Shown: positions 10,101 to 18,980, numbered from the stretch's first letter. The stretch: DNA of 64,000 nucleotides from Kutzneria viridogrisea (GCA_014138725.1 JACJID010000001.1:1240001-1304000); one strand, 5' to 3'. A program made the numbers and translations. The notes: generated by a model not told the origin, from the letters alone.

Positions 10101-13100
10101 GGTCGTCGCGGACCCCGGTGAGCCAGTATCCGTCCCACCGATGGATCAGGTGCGGGCGCGTTGCGTGGAACGTTGGGCCGGCGAGGAGTTCTATGCCCGG
10201 TACGCCTCGGTGGGCAACTACTGGCTGGGGTCGTTCCAGGGCATCGAGTCGCTGCACCTCGGTGATGGCGAAGCCGAGTCCACGGTTCGCATCCCGCCCG
10301 AGGTGACCCCCTTCCTCGGGCAGTACCTGTTCCACCCCGCGGTGCTCGACGCCGCCGCGCAGCTGAGCGCGGTGGTGTCCCGTGGCATGGACGAGGTCGC
10401 CCCGTTCTTCGCGGGCGGGATCGAGCGCGCCCGGTTCCTCGGCCGGCCACGGGATCCAATGTGGACGTACGCGCACAGCACCCCCGAGGCGGACGGGACC
10501 GTTCGCGTGGACATGGTGGTGACCGCAGAGGATGGTACTCCGCTGGCGGAACTGGGCGGCTTTCGACTGCGCTACCTGGACACCCTGCAGCGCTCGGCTC
10601 CCGCGCCGGACCCGGTGCCCGCCGGGCTGCACGAGTTGCGCTGGCGGGCGGTGCCGAACTCGACGAGCGGTCCGGCCCCGGTGCACCGCTGGCTGGTCGT
10701 GGATGACGGCTCCGGCCTGGCCGCCGGCCTGGCTGCCTCGCTTCCTGGCCAGGCCGACCTCATCGGCCGGGAGGATCTGCGCAGACGGCTCGCCGCCGAC
10801 CCGGCCATCCCGGCCGGCATCGTCTACTTCGGACATACGGGGCCAGGCCCGGACGCGACCGCGGTCACCCAGGCCGCGGCGGTCGCGACCACGTTGGCCA
10901 CCTCGGACACCCTGCCGCCGGTGCGGCTGTGGTTGGTGACCCGTGGCGCCATACGGGTCACCGACGCGGACCGGATGATCAACATCGGGCAGAGCGCGGT
11001 GTGGGGGCTCGGCCGCAGTCTCGCGCCGGAGCAGCCGGAGTGGCGGACCAGCCTGATCGACCTCGCCGCGACCACGGCCGCGGAGCAGTTGCCCGCGTTG
11101 CTGGCGGAGCTGACCGGAGGCGATGAGCCGCAGGTGGCGTTGCGTGCCGGAACCCGGTACGTCCCTCGGCTGATCCCGTTACAGTTGCCCGATCCTGTCA
11201 CGGACGAAGATCAAGCCCTGGGGTTGACGGCGCCAGGAAGCGGTTCGGTGTCGGACCTAGCACTGCGGGCGGTGCGTGAGCAGCCGCCCGCGCCGCACGA
11301 GGTCCAGATCGCGGTCAGCCACGCGTCGATCAGCTTCCGGGACGTGCTCGCCGTTACCGACCCGAGCCGGACCGGGACGGCCCAGTTGGGCTGCGACTGC
11401 GTCGGCACGATCACCGCGGTCGGCGGCGCGGTGCACGGCCTGCGGGTCGGTGACAAGGTGGTCGCCACCCCGGCGCACGGCGCCATGGCCACGAAGGTCA
11501 CCGTGGACGCGCACCTGGTGCACCCGATGCCGGCCGGAATGCTCCCGGAGGAGGCGGCGACGCTGCCGAGCGTGCTGCTCAGCGCGTACTACGGGTTGCA
11601 CGAGGTGGCCAGGCTGCGGCACGGCGAGCGGGTGCTGGTGCACACCGGTACCGGCGGTGTCGGCATGGCCGCCATCCAGGTGGCCAGGTGGCTCGGCGCG
11701 GAGATCTACGCGACCGCCGGCAGCGCGAGCAAATGCAGGCTGCTCACCATGTTCGGGGTCGAGCACGTGTTCGACTCGCGGACCACCGAGTTCGCCGAGA
11801 AGATCAAAGTGCTGACGAACGGCGACGGGGTCGACGTCATCCTCAACACCCTGTCCGGTAACGCGGTGAGCGCGAACCTGTCGGTGCTCGCGGACTCCGG
11901 CCGGTACGTGGACCTGACCAAGCACCGCCTCGAAGGCGAGCTGCCGGGCAACGCCTCGTACACCGTGGTGGACATCCTCCGGCTCGGCGACACCCAGCCG
12001 AAACGGGCCGGCCGCCTGCTGCGCGAGGTCTTCCGTCTGGTCCAAGCGGGTGTGTGCATTCCGTTGCCGCACAAGGTGTTCGACGTGGCCGACGCCGGTA
12101 GCGCGTTCGACACGGTGGCCCGAGCCGAGCACACCGGCAAGGTGGTCCTGTCGTTCACCGGCACCCGTCCCGGCCCAGCCCGGCGGGTGGGCACTGGACG
12201 GCTATCGGCTGACGCCGCCTATCTGGTCACCGGCGGCCTCGGCGGTCTCGGTCTGGCGGCGGCCCGCTGGCTGGCCGGCCGGGGCGCTCGCCACCTGGTG
12301 CTGTTCGGTCGTACTCCGCTGCGGCCCACCGACCAGGTCCGGATCAACGCGATCCAGGACCTGGAACGTGCCGGGGTCGCCGTCCACTACGAACCGGTTG
12401 ACGTGGCGGACGAGACAGCGGTGCGGGCGGCGCTCCAGCGGTTGCGTACCGATGGGGTGCCGGAGGTCCGCGGGGTGGTGCACACGGCCGGGGTGCTGGA
12501 CGTCCGGTCGGTGGGGGAGATGAACGACGCGGCGATGGCGAACTCGTTGGCGCCCAAACTGGCGGGTGGCTGGGTCCTGCACACCGTGTTCGCCGACACG
12601 CCGCTGGACTTCTTCGTGCTGTACTCCTCGGGCTCGGCGATCATCGGCTCGCCCATGATCGGCGGCTACGCGGCAGGGAACGCGGCGCTGGACGGACTGG
12701 CCTGGCATCGGCGGAGCATGGGGCTGCCGGCGCTGTCGGTCAACTGGGGTGCGTGGTCGGAGGCGGGAATGGCGGCGCGGTATGAGAAACAGCACGGCCG
12801 CTCGTTGCTGCCACTGGGTGCGTCCAGCTTCACACCCGAGGAAGGGCTGGCGGCACTGGGCGCGTTGCTGGACGCGGGCCTGACCCAGGCAACGCTCTAC
12901 CCGGCGGACTGGAACCGTTGGGCGGCGGCATATCCGGACCTGGCCCCGGACCCTGTGCTGCTCGACCTGCTGCCGCGGTCGACCGCCCCGGCCCGCGCCG
13001 CACACGTGGCCGGCCCGGCCGTACCGTCGAAGCCGGTCACGCCAGTTGCGTCACCTGAGTCGGTAGCCCCGGTCGTCGCTCCGCAACCGCAGGCCGACGC

Positions 13101-13350
13101 TATGAAGGCCCCTGATATGGAGGAGTTCCTGGTCGGCCGGATGGCTCGGGCGATGGGGTTGGCACCCGCCGAGTTGGACCTGCACCGACCGCTCAGCCTG
13201 CAGGGGCTGGATTCGTTGATGGCGACCGAGGTACGTACGCAGTTGCAGAAGACGCACGGCGTACTGATCCCGATCACCAGGATGCTCAGCGGGACCAGCC
13301 TGGCCGAGCTGGCCGCCGAGGCGACCGCGACCCACCAGAACGGGAGGTAG
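7102..13350 (+). CDS. Iterative highly reducing type I polyketide synthase
   Basis: Single-module PKS of 2,082 residues in the order KS-AT-DH-ER-KR-ACP, the mycocerosic-acid-synthase-like layout. KS (about 5-425) has DTACSSG with Cys near 175, plus VEAHGTGT and NIGHTEA. AT has GHSLGE near 620 and VASHSPQMD near 722; VASH resembles methylmalonyl/ethylmalonyl rather than malonyl (HAFH) domains. DH has HQVEGIAVLP near 919 and HPAVLDAAAQ near 1080. ER has VLVHTGTGGVGMAA near 1510. KR has VTGGLGGLG near 1709, LYSSGSA and YAAGNAALD. ACP has QGLDSLMA near 2034. All catalytic motifs are intact, so a saturated, probably branched acyl chain is expected. There is no thioesterase; the KASIII neighbour or the 19903 hydrolase could off-load the chain. 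Confidence 0.93.
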   Translation: MPGHPTRPIAIIGMSCRLPGANGVAELWSLLTNGVDAIREVPPSRFDIDRLWDPDPDAVNKIATRRLGTVDEVDGFDAAFFGIAPREATGMDPQQRLLLEVMWEALEDAAMPPERLPAGRTGVFTGTLGGNYWELLTAAGNYDVYAIAGNSRGGLSGRLSHVLDLRGPSFTVDTACSSGLVALHLACQSLRTEESEVALVGATNLVLNEHESIAYSQSHMLSPDGRCKFSSVHANGFIRSEGVVALVIKPLDAAERDGDPIHAVIHGSAVTNDGRSGGAMVSPGVAGQVAAIRAAYAGAGVELTDVGYVEAHGTGTAVGDPVELTALGQVFGPGRAADNPLRVGSIKTNIGHTEATAGLAGLVKTVLCLRHRMLPPSLYAEEPNPKIDWANLPIRVQTELARWPSDAEVLYAGVNSFGIHGTDAHVVLGSAPVRPRPEPAYARPGLLPLSARSPQALRDLAQRYHDFLAEENTDLTVADLCHTASTGRAHHQYRLATTGDSLAALREQLGAFLTDEPATGLHSGQSGAARLQVVFVFPGQGSQWIGMARELRVSCPTFAATLAECSAAVQAEAGWSVLDVVAGDGLETAGIDVVQPTLWAIEVALAAQWRYWGVVPDVVVGHSLGEIAAACVAGALTVAEAATVICRRSRLLTRVVGKGDMMLVGLAVADAEKAIGDRTDKVSVAVSNGPTATVLAGDPEALREILAELTEREVYGKQLKIPVASHSPQMDPLRINLLEALHALEPAVGEVPVFSTVRGEIVPGDELGPKYWADNLREPVRFADAVTALLANGPTVFVECSPHPILTAAVEECAEVAGATAITVGSTKRNEPELATMLAGLGAVYCAGSPVDWPTLSTSDARRVGLATYPWQHQRFWLTPTQAPTSRQHPLLGAAVVNGPDTYRFEGTIAPAALAYLAEHQVEGIAVLPATGHMEMVHTAAVTALGITPMLTDITFRRAVYLTGANPTIRLDLNRAGEGWKFEVSSTTDGSAWTKNVTGKVVADPGEPVSVPPMDQVRARCVERWAGEEFYARYASVGNYWLGSFQGIESLHLGDGEAESTVRIPPEVTPFLGQYLFHPAVLDAAAQLSAVVSRGMDEVAPFFAGGIERARFLGRPRDPMWTYAHSTPEADGTVRVDMVVTAEDGTPLAELGGFRLRYLDTLQRSAPAPDPVPAGLHELRWRAVPNSTSGPAPVHRWLVVDDGSGLAAGLAASLPGQADLIGREDLRRRLAADPAIPAGIVYFGHTGPGPDATAVTQAAAVATTLATSDTLPPVRLWLVTRGAIRVTDADRMINIGQSAVWGLGRSLAPEQPEWRTSLIDLAATTAAEQLPALLAELTGGDEPQVALRAGTRYVPRLIPLQLPDPVTDEDQALGLTAPGSGSVSDLALRAVREQPPAPHEVQIAVSHASISFRDVLAVTDPSRTGTAQLGCDCVGTITAVGGAVHGLRVGDKVVATPAHGAMATKVTVDAHLVHPMPAGMLPEEAATLPSVLLSAYYGLHEVARLRHGERVLVHTGTGGVGMAAIQVARWLGAEIYATAGSASKCRLLTMFGVEHVFDSRTTEFAEKIKVLTNGDGVDVILNTLSGNAVSANLSVLADSGRYVDLTKHRLEGELPGNASYTVVDILRLGDTQPKRAGRLLREVFRLVQAGVCIPLPHKVFDVADAGSAFDTVARAEHTGKVVLSFTGTRPGPARRVGTGRLSADAAYLVTGGLGGLGLAAARWLAGRGARHLVLFGRTPLRPTDQVRINAIQDLERAGVAVHYEPVDVADETAVRAALQRLRTDGVPEVRGVVHTAGVLDVRSVGEMNDAAMANSLAPKLAGGWVLHTVFADTPLDFFVLYSSGSAIIGSPMIGGYAAGNAALDGLAWHRRSMGLPALSVNWGAWSEAGMAARYEKQHGRSLLPLGASSFTPEEGLAALGALLDAGLTQATLYPADWNRWAAAYPDLAPDPVLLDLLPRSTAPARAAHVAGPAVPSKPVTPVASPESVAPVVAPQPQADAMKAPDMEEFLVGRMARAMGLAPAELDLHRPLSLQGLDSLMATEVRTQLQKTHGVLIPITRMLSGTSLAELAAEATATHQNGR

Positions 13351-13370
13351 TGGCTCGCCCGGCGAATCGT

Positions 13371-13423
13371 GTCATGAATGTGCCGTTCGGGACGCTGGAC
13401 GTCCCGAACGGCACATTCATGAC
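13371..13423. repeat. 53-bp perfect palindromic repeat acting as convergent terminator
   Basis: Perfect 24-bp inverted repeat (13371-13394 with 13400-13423) around a 5-nt loop. It lies 20 bp after the PKS stop and just before the convergent aromatase/cyclase stop. It begins GTCATGAATGTGCCGTTCGG and is clearly related to the palindromes at 46782-47159, so it is one copy of a dispersed repeat family that here occupies a terminator position. Confidence 0.9.
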
Positions 13424-13433
13424 ATCACCAGGA

Positions 13434-14381
13434 TCATTCCGCGCGGCGTTCCGCGTAGTCCTTGGTGAACACGAGGTTGGCCATGCTGTTCGCGCTGAGC
13501 ACCTTGCGCAGGTAGCGGCGGGCGTCCGCGACCGTGGTGCCTTCGCCGAGGACGTGCAGTCGGTCCCGGCGGATCGTCGCGGCGTGCCGGGTCTGGGCGA
13601 TCACGCCTTCCGGCGTCTCGGTGAAACTCCAGTGCCCGGTGTGCGCGGCGAGCAGCGGGGGCGTCTTCAGCTGCTTGTACACGATCTTCCGGTACGGCAG
13701 GCAGATCCGGACCGACCGCATCTGGTGGGTGCTGCCGTCCGCGCTCTTCGTGCCCATGTCGAAGAACTGGAAGTTCGGCACGTCCTCGGTCATCTCGAGG
13801 GAGGTCACGTGCGGGAACCGGTCGGGCCACTTGTCCGCCTCGTACAGCACGGCGTAGCAGTCCTCCACGGAGCCGGCGATGAACAGCTCGTCGGCGAAGG
13901 AGATGACCAGCTCCGCCAGCTCTTCCCGGCGTTGCGCGGTGTCCTTGATGACCGCGAACTGGACACCGCTGTTGCGTTCCAGGTCGGCCTTGGCGCGCTC
14001 GGCCACGGCCGGGTCCTCCTCGGCGAGGGTGTACTCGTGCTTTGACGAGACCACAGTGGAGCCCGGCCCGGTGGCGGTCACCTGCCAGGTGCCGCCCAAC
14101 CGGGCCAACGGGCCCACCGCGCCTTCCTGGGTGAACGTGATCCGGCCGGCGTCCTGGTCCAGCTCCCGGCGGGCGATCCAGTGCCGGATGGCCTCCTGCG
14201 GGGTGACCGCCCAGTACTCGACCCGGTCGCTGGTCTCCGTTCGCTCCAGGTACTCGGTGTGCACCATGGAGGGGAAGAACTGGGGCCACTTCTCGACCTC
14301 CGCCAGCACGGCGAAGACGGCATCGGCCGGGGCGGCCACCGTGCACTCGGCACTGGCCACGTGTGTCTGGTTCTCGGGCAC
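13434..14381 (-). CDS. Didomain aromatase/cyclase (SRPBCC/START fold)
   Basis: Two tandem polyketide-cyclase domains in 315 residues. The first is about residues 10-150 (AECTVAAPADAVFAVLAEVE, WPQFFPSMVHTEYLERTE). The second is about 165-310 (FIAGSVEDCYAVLYEADKWP, FPHVTSLEMTEDVPNFQFFD). This is the ActVII/GrisC-type didomain used for first-ring cyclisation and aromatisation of reduced type II polyketides. GTG at 14381 is chosen because AAAGGA lies 6 nt upstream; the frame continues to 14426. Its presence is the strongest sign that the scaffold is aromatic and made by a type II PKS encoded outside this window. Confidence 0.88.
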   Translation of the reverse strand: MPENQTHVASAECTVAAPADAVFAVLAEVEKWPQFFPSMVHTEYLERTETSDRVEYWAVTPQEAIRHWIARRELDQDAGRITFTQEGAVGPLARLGGTWQVTATGPGSTVVSSKHEYTLAEEDPAVAERAKADLERNSGVQFAVIKDTAQRREELAELVISFADELFIAGSVEDCYAVLYEADKWPDRFPHVTSLEMTEDVPNFQFFDMGTKSADGSTHQMRSVRICLPYRKIVYKQLKTPPLLAAHTGHWSFTETPEGVIAQTRHAATIRRDRLHVLGEGTTVADARRYLRKVLSANSMANLVFTKDYAERRAE

Positions 14382-14460
14382 GACACGTCCTTTCTGCACT
14401 CCGAAAAGCGTCGTCCCCGCTACCATCCCGACACCGACTCGAGCGGTTCTCGAATGCCCG

Positions 14461-16050
14461 TCAGGCCTTCGGTTTCCGGCTCTTGCCGACCGGCTCCAGG
14501 AACGGCCGCATCAGCTCCGGCGTGGCCGCCAGGGTGATCCGCAGCGCCTCCGACCGGCCGACGTCCGGGATCCGGTACGACTGCCGCCCGCCCGAGGTGG
14601 TGGCCACCACGGTCACTAGCCGCACCCGCCGCTGGAACACCGACTGGCGTAGCCGCCAACCGATCACCGCGGGAGTGGTGAGCATGAACCGCCGGCGCAC
14701 CAGCGATCCGTACCGACTGATCAGGTAACCGCCGGCCACGGTATGGCCGAGGTTGTGCCATCGGTCGGCGGCCAGCAGCGCGGTGACCGGGTACAACGCC
14801 AGGGCCACCTGCCACCAAAGTGCGGGTAGTCCCGCCAACCACCACAGCAGCGCCAGCAGACCGACCACGATCGTGCTGAACCAGAACGCGCGCGTGAACC
14901 GGCGGTTGCGGGCCTTACGGTCGTGCCGGGCCAGCGGCACGACCATCGGCGCGTTGTCGCCGAGGATCGAGCCGGCGACCTCTTTGGCCACCTCGCGAGG
15001 CGCGGGCGGCAGCAGCAGCGAACCGCCACGGGCCGAGCCCTGGCCGACCCGTAGGCCGGTGGTGATAGCGATCAGCCGGGCGCCGCCCATCGTCCGCAAC
15101 GGCAGCGGTTCGCTGTACTCCACGCCGCGCAGCCGCTTTTCCTCGATGGTGATGGCCCTGGTGCTGACCAGGCCACGGAACAGGTGCAGCACACCGCCGG
15201 GTTCCCGGGACAGCCGGTAGCCGCCGAACAGGAGCACGTAGCCGACCGTGGACAGCACGGCCATCACCAGCAGGGCCGCGGCCACGACCTCGAGCACGGC
15301 CAGCCAGACCGGCGCGTTGCTGATCTGTTCGGCCAGGGCCCGCAACCATCCGAGGCTGCCCCGCCCCAGGTCGGCCTCGTGCAGCGCCTGGGCGATCGCG
15401 GCCACCCCGGCCAGGCCGAGGATCAGCCCGGACAGCGTGAACGGACCGAACCGCAGCCACCAGTTCCGGCCCATCCGGGCCAGTTCGACGCCGGCGGTCC
15501 GGTCCAGGACCGCCTGGCCGAGCAGGCTCAGGCGCAGCGCCTCCGCGTCCCGTTTGGACAGTGCCTCCAGGTGGATCTCGCCGCCCCGCTTGCGGTCCGA
15601 CTGACCGGTGCCGATGGCGACCTTCTTCAGGAAGAACACCCGGTGGCTCAGGTTCGCGTGCATGTCGACGCTGCGGATCCGGTCCCGGGCGATCGAGATG
15701 AAGCTGCGGTTGAACACGCCCCGGCGAACCTGGAACTGGTCCGGCGTCACCCGGTAGTGGGTGGCGGTCCACCGCAGGATCGCGGCGATGATCACCAATG
15801 CGGTGACGCTGAGGCCGAAGATCGTCCATCCGGAGAAGATGCCGCCGAGCAGGGCCACACCGATCAGCACCGGCAGGCCCTTGGTCACCTCCGACACGAA
15901 GTGCATCACCAGGGTGCGCCAGTGCAGCCGCAGCCACGGGGTCTGGTCACCGGCGAGTTCAGCCTGCGCCTCCGACAGCGGGCGCTTGTCGATGGCGTCA
16001 TCCGCCGGCTTGGTGTCCGTATCCGAACCGGACTGGTCGACCTGGCTCAC
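14461..16050 (-). CDS. PH-domain membrane protein (YdbT-like)
   Basis: 529-residue polytopic membrane protein with repeated bacterial PH (bPH_2) domains between hydrophobic segments. Membrane segments are near LIGVALLGGIFSGWTIFGLS, LSGLILGLAGVAAIA, VLEVVAAALLVMAVLSTVGY and TIVVGLLALLWWLAGLPALW. PH-like strands include HYRVTPDQFQVRRGVFNRSF and the C-terminal RRRFMLTTPAVIGWRLRQSV. The GTG start at 16050 has GGAGG upstream and overlaps the stop of the YdbS-like gene. In Bacillus the ydbST pair gives resistance to a membrane-active bacteriocin. Whether this pair protects against the cluster product or is housekeeping is open. Confidence 0.75.
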   Translation of the reverse strand: MSQVDQSGSDTDTKPADDAIDKRPLSEAQAELAGDQTPWLRLHWRTLVMHFVSEVTKGLPVLIGVALLGGIFSGWTIFGLSVTALVIIAAILRWTATHYRVTPDQFQVRRGVFNRSFISIARDRIRSVDMHANLSHRVFFLKKVAIGTGQSDRKRGGEIHLEALSKRDAEALRLSLLGQAVLDRTAGVELARMGRNWWLRFGPFTLSGLILGLAGVAAIAQALHEADLGRGSLGWLRALAEQISNAPVWLAVLEVVAAALLVMAVLSTVGYVLLFGGYRLSREPGGVLHLFRGLVSTRAITIEEKRLRGVEYSEPLPLRTMGGARLIAITTGLRVGQGSARGGSLLLPPAPREVAKEVAGSILGDNAPMVVPLARHDRKARNRRFTRAFWFSTIVVGLLALLWWLAGLPALWWQVALALYPVTALLAADRWHNLGHTVAGGYLISRYGSLVRRRFMLTTPAVIGWRLRQSVFQRRVRLVTVVATTSGGRQSYRIPDVGRSEALRITLAATPELMRPFLEPVGKSRKPKA

Positions 16051-16601
16051 GTCGCGTCCTCCCTGGCCGCGCGGGCGGCTCGGGTGAGCCGGTCCACCAA
16101 CGGTTCGGCGACCTCCTGGTCCAGCCCTTCGATGTGGATGGCGCCATTGGCCGAGGCGGTGGTCACCGCCACGGTCGCCAGGCCCATCATCCGTTCGAAC
16201 GGGCCGCGGTGGCTGTCCACGGTCTGCACCCGGGACAGCGGCGCGATCCGCCACTCCTGGCTGAGCCAGCCGGACTTGGTGTAGACGGCGTCCTCGGTCA
16301 CCTCCCAGTGGTGCACGCGGTAACGCCACCGTGGCTCGATGAGGAACTCGGCGACGGCGAGGACCACGCTGCCGACGAAGAACCACATGTGCAGTTCACC
16401 GAAGCTGCTGGTGTTCAGCCACCAGACGAGCTGGCCGGCCAGGAGGATGGTCCAGACCATCGCGATCCGGGCCGACCACCACCGGATCGCCTTGCGGCTG
16501 ACCCGGTGCGCCGGCTCACGCAGTCGGAGCAGGCCCACCTCGTCGATATCGGGATTCGGAACGTCCACTGCCGTCGACCGCGGCGATTCCGTGGGAGACA
16601 T
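16047..16601 (-). CDS. PH-domain membrane protein (YdbS-like)
   Basis: 184-residue protein with two hydrophobic segments (ARIAMVWTILLAGQLVWWL and MWFFVGSVVLAVAEFLI) followed by a bPH_2 domain (YRVHHWEVTEDAVYTKSGWL, IAPLSRVQTVDSHRGPFERM). ATG at 16601 is preferred over the in-frame 16676. It overlaps the YdbT-like gene (GTGA at 16047-16050), the usual arrangement of this pair, which probably forms one membrane complex. The pair is flanked by cluster genes on both sides. Confidence 0.75.
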   Translation of the reverse strand: MSPTESPRSTAVDVPNPDIDEVGLLRLREPAHRVSRKAIRWWSARIAMVWTILLAGQLVWWLNTSSFGELHMWFFVGSVVLAVAEFLIEPRWRYRVHHWEVTEDAVYTKSGWLSQEWRIAPLSRVQTVDSHRGPFERMMGLATVAVTTASANGAIHIEGLDQEVAEPLVDRLTRAARAAREDAT

Positions 16602-16777
16602 ACCGTAATTCTGGCACAGCGGCCAGGGCCGCCCCAGAGTCAAATGCCAGTGCTCTGCCGGGACAAATGTCCTCACTCAAGCAATGCTCGATCCCGTCGG
16701 CAACGGCCGTCGCGAGGATGGTCGGGCAGAACTGTCATGTTCGCACTGTCATGTTCGCGAAGGGAAGGGCTTTTCGA

Positions 16778-17947
16778 ATGCGCGTACTGATGTCCGCCTG
16801 CCCGCTGCGCAGCCACTTCTACCCGATGATCCCACTGGCATGGGCGTTGCGGGTGGCCGGGCACGAGGTGCTCGTGGTCGCCCCGCCCAACGCCACCAAG
16901 CTGTTGCACGAAGCCGGAATCAGCACGATCGCGCTCACCGACGACTTCGACCCGCTCGCCGAGGTACGCGCGGCGTTGCCACCCCAGATGCTCCCGGTCG
17001 CCGGCACCCGGGAGTGGAACAACACGTTCTGGAGCATGGGCATCAAGGCCGCGGTGACACGCGCCGAGCAGATCGTCGAGGAGTACTTCGCCCTGGCCAA
17101 GGGCTGGGGCGCCGAGTTGGTCATCGCCGACCCGCTGGAACTCGCCAGCCGGGTGACTGCGGCGGCGCTCGGCATCCCGTTCATCCGGCACCGCTGGGCG
17201 GTAGACCCGTTGACCGGCCCGTTCGAGACGCGGATCGGCGAGCTGCTGGCGCCGACCTACCGTCGGTACGGGGTGGCCGAACTGCCGGAACCGGCGGTGG
17301 TGGTGGACATGTCGCCGCCCGGGATGCAACTGCCGGAGGCCCCGCCAGGGCAACCGGTGCGGTTCATGTCCTACAGCGGCACCGCCAGCCTGCCCCGCTG
17401 GGTGGTCGAGCCGACCCGGCCGCGCCGGATCTGCGTCACCGTGGGCTCCTCCGGGATGTTCGGTGGCCCGGCCAGCCTGCTGCACCGGGTCCTGCGAGCA
17501 CTGGACGACCTGTCGGATACCGAGATCGTGGTAACCGAGTCCACTGTGGACAAAGAGCTGGCCGACGCGCTCGGCGACCGGCTGCGGCTGACCGGGGTGC
17601 TGCCGCTGGACCTGTTCCTCGGGACGTGCACGGCGATCGTGCACCACAGCGGGAGCGGCACCGCCTACACCGCGGCGACGCTGGGTGTCCCGCAGTTGGC
17701 GATGCCGCAGATGAACGACAACTTCCAGGTGGCCGACCGGCTGCGTGCCAGCGGGATCGGGGTGACGTTGACGACCAGGTCGACCCAGCAGACCCCGGCG
17801 ATCCGCGACGGGCTGCGGAAGGTGCTCACCGACGAGGGAATCCGGGCCGCGGTCGACCGGATGGCCGCCTCGGCCGCGGCGATGCCGACACCGGACCAGT
17901 TCGTGGCCGACCTGCCGAGGCTGCTGTCAGCCGGCCGAAACGGTTGA
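16778..17947 (+). CDS. Macrolide-type (GT1) glycosyltransferase
   Basis: Second GT-B glycosyltransferase of the cluster, 389 residues. The N-terminus MRVLMSACPLRSHFYPMIPL matches the 4805-5950 enzyme in register. The donor-side motif is FLGTCTAIVHHSGSGTAYTA followed by GVPQLAMPQMNDNFQVADRL. The usual HHGG is HHSG here, which is tolerated in the family. ATG at 16778 is chosen because a purine-rich GAAGGGAAGGG precedes it; the frame is open to 16667. The last 21 bp overlap the tail of the convergent epimerase gene. Confidence 0.88.
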   Translation: MRVLMSACPLRSHFYPMIPLAWALRVAGHEVLVVAPPNATKLLHEAGISTIALTDDFDPLAEVRAALPPQMLPVAGTREWNNTFWSMGIKAAVTRAEQIVEEYFALAKGWGAELVIADPLELASRVTAAALGIPFIRHRWAVDPLTGPFETRIGELLAPTYRRYGVAELPEPAVVVDMSPPGMQLPEAPPGQPVRFMSYSGTASLPRWVVEPTRPRRICVTVGSSGMFGGPASLLHRVLRALDDLSDTEIVVTESTVDKELADALGDRLRLTGVLPLDLFLGTCTAIVHHSGSGTAYTAATLGVPQLAMPQMNDNFQVADRLRASGIGVTLTTRSTQQTPAIRDGLRKVLTDEGIRAAVDRMAASAAAMPTPDQFVADLPRLLSAGRNG

Positions 17948-18970
17948 GCCGGCGGCGGATTCGGCCAGCCAGGTGTCCGCCAGGCCCGCACGCAGACCGA
18001 CCGTCGGCTGCCAGCCGAGCAGCCGGCGGGCCTTGGTCACGTCCGCCCAGAAGTCGCCCGGCTCGACCCGTCGCCGCCGCGGCGGCCAGTCAACGCTGTG
18101 CACACAGGTCGGGCCCACCACCTCGACGACGGTGTCGGCCATCGTCCGCAGGGTTACCGGCCGGGCACCGCCGATGTTGAACACCTCACCGCGCGCCGCG
18201 TCCGAGGTCGCCGCCGCGGCCATCGCGGCGGTGACGTCCCGGACGTGCACGAAGTCGAGGATCTGTCGACCGCCGCCGTAGAGCGGAATCGGCTCGCCCC
18301 GATCGGCGAGGTCGAGGAATATCCCGACGATCCCGAAGGGTCGTTGCGCGAGTCGTTGCCACGGACCGTACGGGTGGGCGACCCGCAGCCGGCACGTGTC
18401 GAGCGACTGTGCCGCGTGGAACGTGCGGGCCAGGTTGTCCTCAAAGGTCTTGCAGTTGGCGTACCAGCTGATCGGCGCCAGCGGGTGGTGTTCGGGGACC
18501 GGCAGCTGGCAGGCGATGCCGTACTGCAGCCGGGATCCGACGAACACCGCCCGCGCGGTGCTGTTCTGGGCGCGCATGACCTCGAGCAGGGTCATGGTTG
18601 GCCCGAGGTAGCCGCGCAGCGCCCGGTCGAGGTCCTTCGGCGTCTCGCTCACCTCGGTTCCGCCGGTCAGCACGTAGACGACCTCGGCGTCCCGCACCAG
18701 CGAGTCGATCAGGTCCCGGTCGGTCGCGTCCCCCTGCACCAGCACGACACCCGGCGGGACCATGGCCAGCCGGGCCACGGCCACGGGGGAGCCGAGGTCC
18801 CGGACCAGCCCGGTCACCCGCCACCCGCGACCGTGCAGGTCGGTGGCGAGGTGCGAGCCGAGAAACCCCGCTGCCCCAAGGATCAGCGCTCGGCGGGGAG
18901 CACTGGAAACGCGCGAGTCCGCCATGCCACACCCCGATGGTCCGCCGTTGGTACGTTCGTGCCGCGACAC
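17927..18970 (-). CDS. NAD-dependent epimerase/dehydratase (sugar nucleotide)
   Basis: Extended SDR of up to 347 residues. Motifs are ALILGAAGFLGSHLATDLHG (GxxGxxG), Y-A-N-C-K as the YxxxK active site, and DFVHVRDVTAAM. It probably acts as a 4-ketoreductase or epimerase in NDP-deoxysugar formation for the two glycosyltransferases. An alternative start is ATG at 18925, just before the Rossmann strand. It lies downstream of the PF04199 cyclase on the same strand with about 10 bp between them. No other NDP-sugar genes are present in the window, so the pathway must be completed elsewhere. Confidence 0.8.
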   Translation of the reverse strand: MSRHERTNGGPSGCGMADSRVSSAPRRALILGAAGFLGSHLATDLHGRGWRVTGLVRDLGSPVAVARLAMVPPGVVLVQGDATDRDLIDSLVRDAEVVYVLTGGTEVSETPKDLDRALRGYLGPTMTLLEVMRAQNSTARAVFVGSRLQYGIACQLPVPEHHPLAPISWYANCKTFEDNLARTFHAAQSLDTCRLRVAHPYGPWQRLAQRPFGIVGIFLDLADRGEPIPLYGGGRQILDFVHVRDVTAAMAAAATSDAARGEVFNIGGARPVTLRTMADTVVEVVGPTCVHSVDWPPRRRRVEPGDFWADVTKARRLLGWQPTVGLRAGLADTWLAESAAGSTVSAG

Positions 18971-18980
18971 CTGCCGCAGA

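Noticed and set aside
7102-13350. Modular PKS or 6-methylsalicylic acid synthase
   Set aside because: A single stand-alone module with an ER domain and no docking regions fits an iterative highly reducing PKS; 6-MSAS has no ER.
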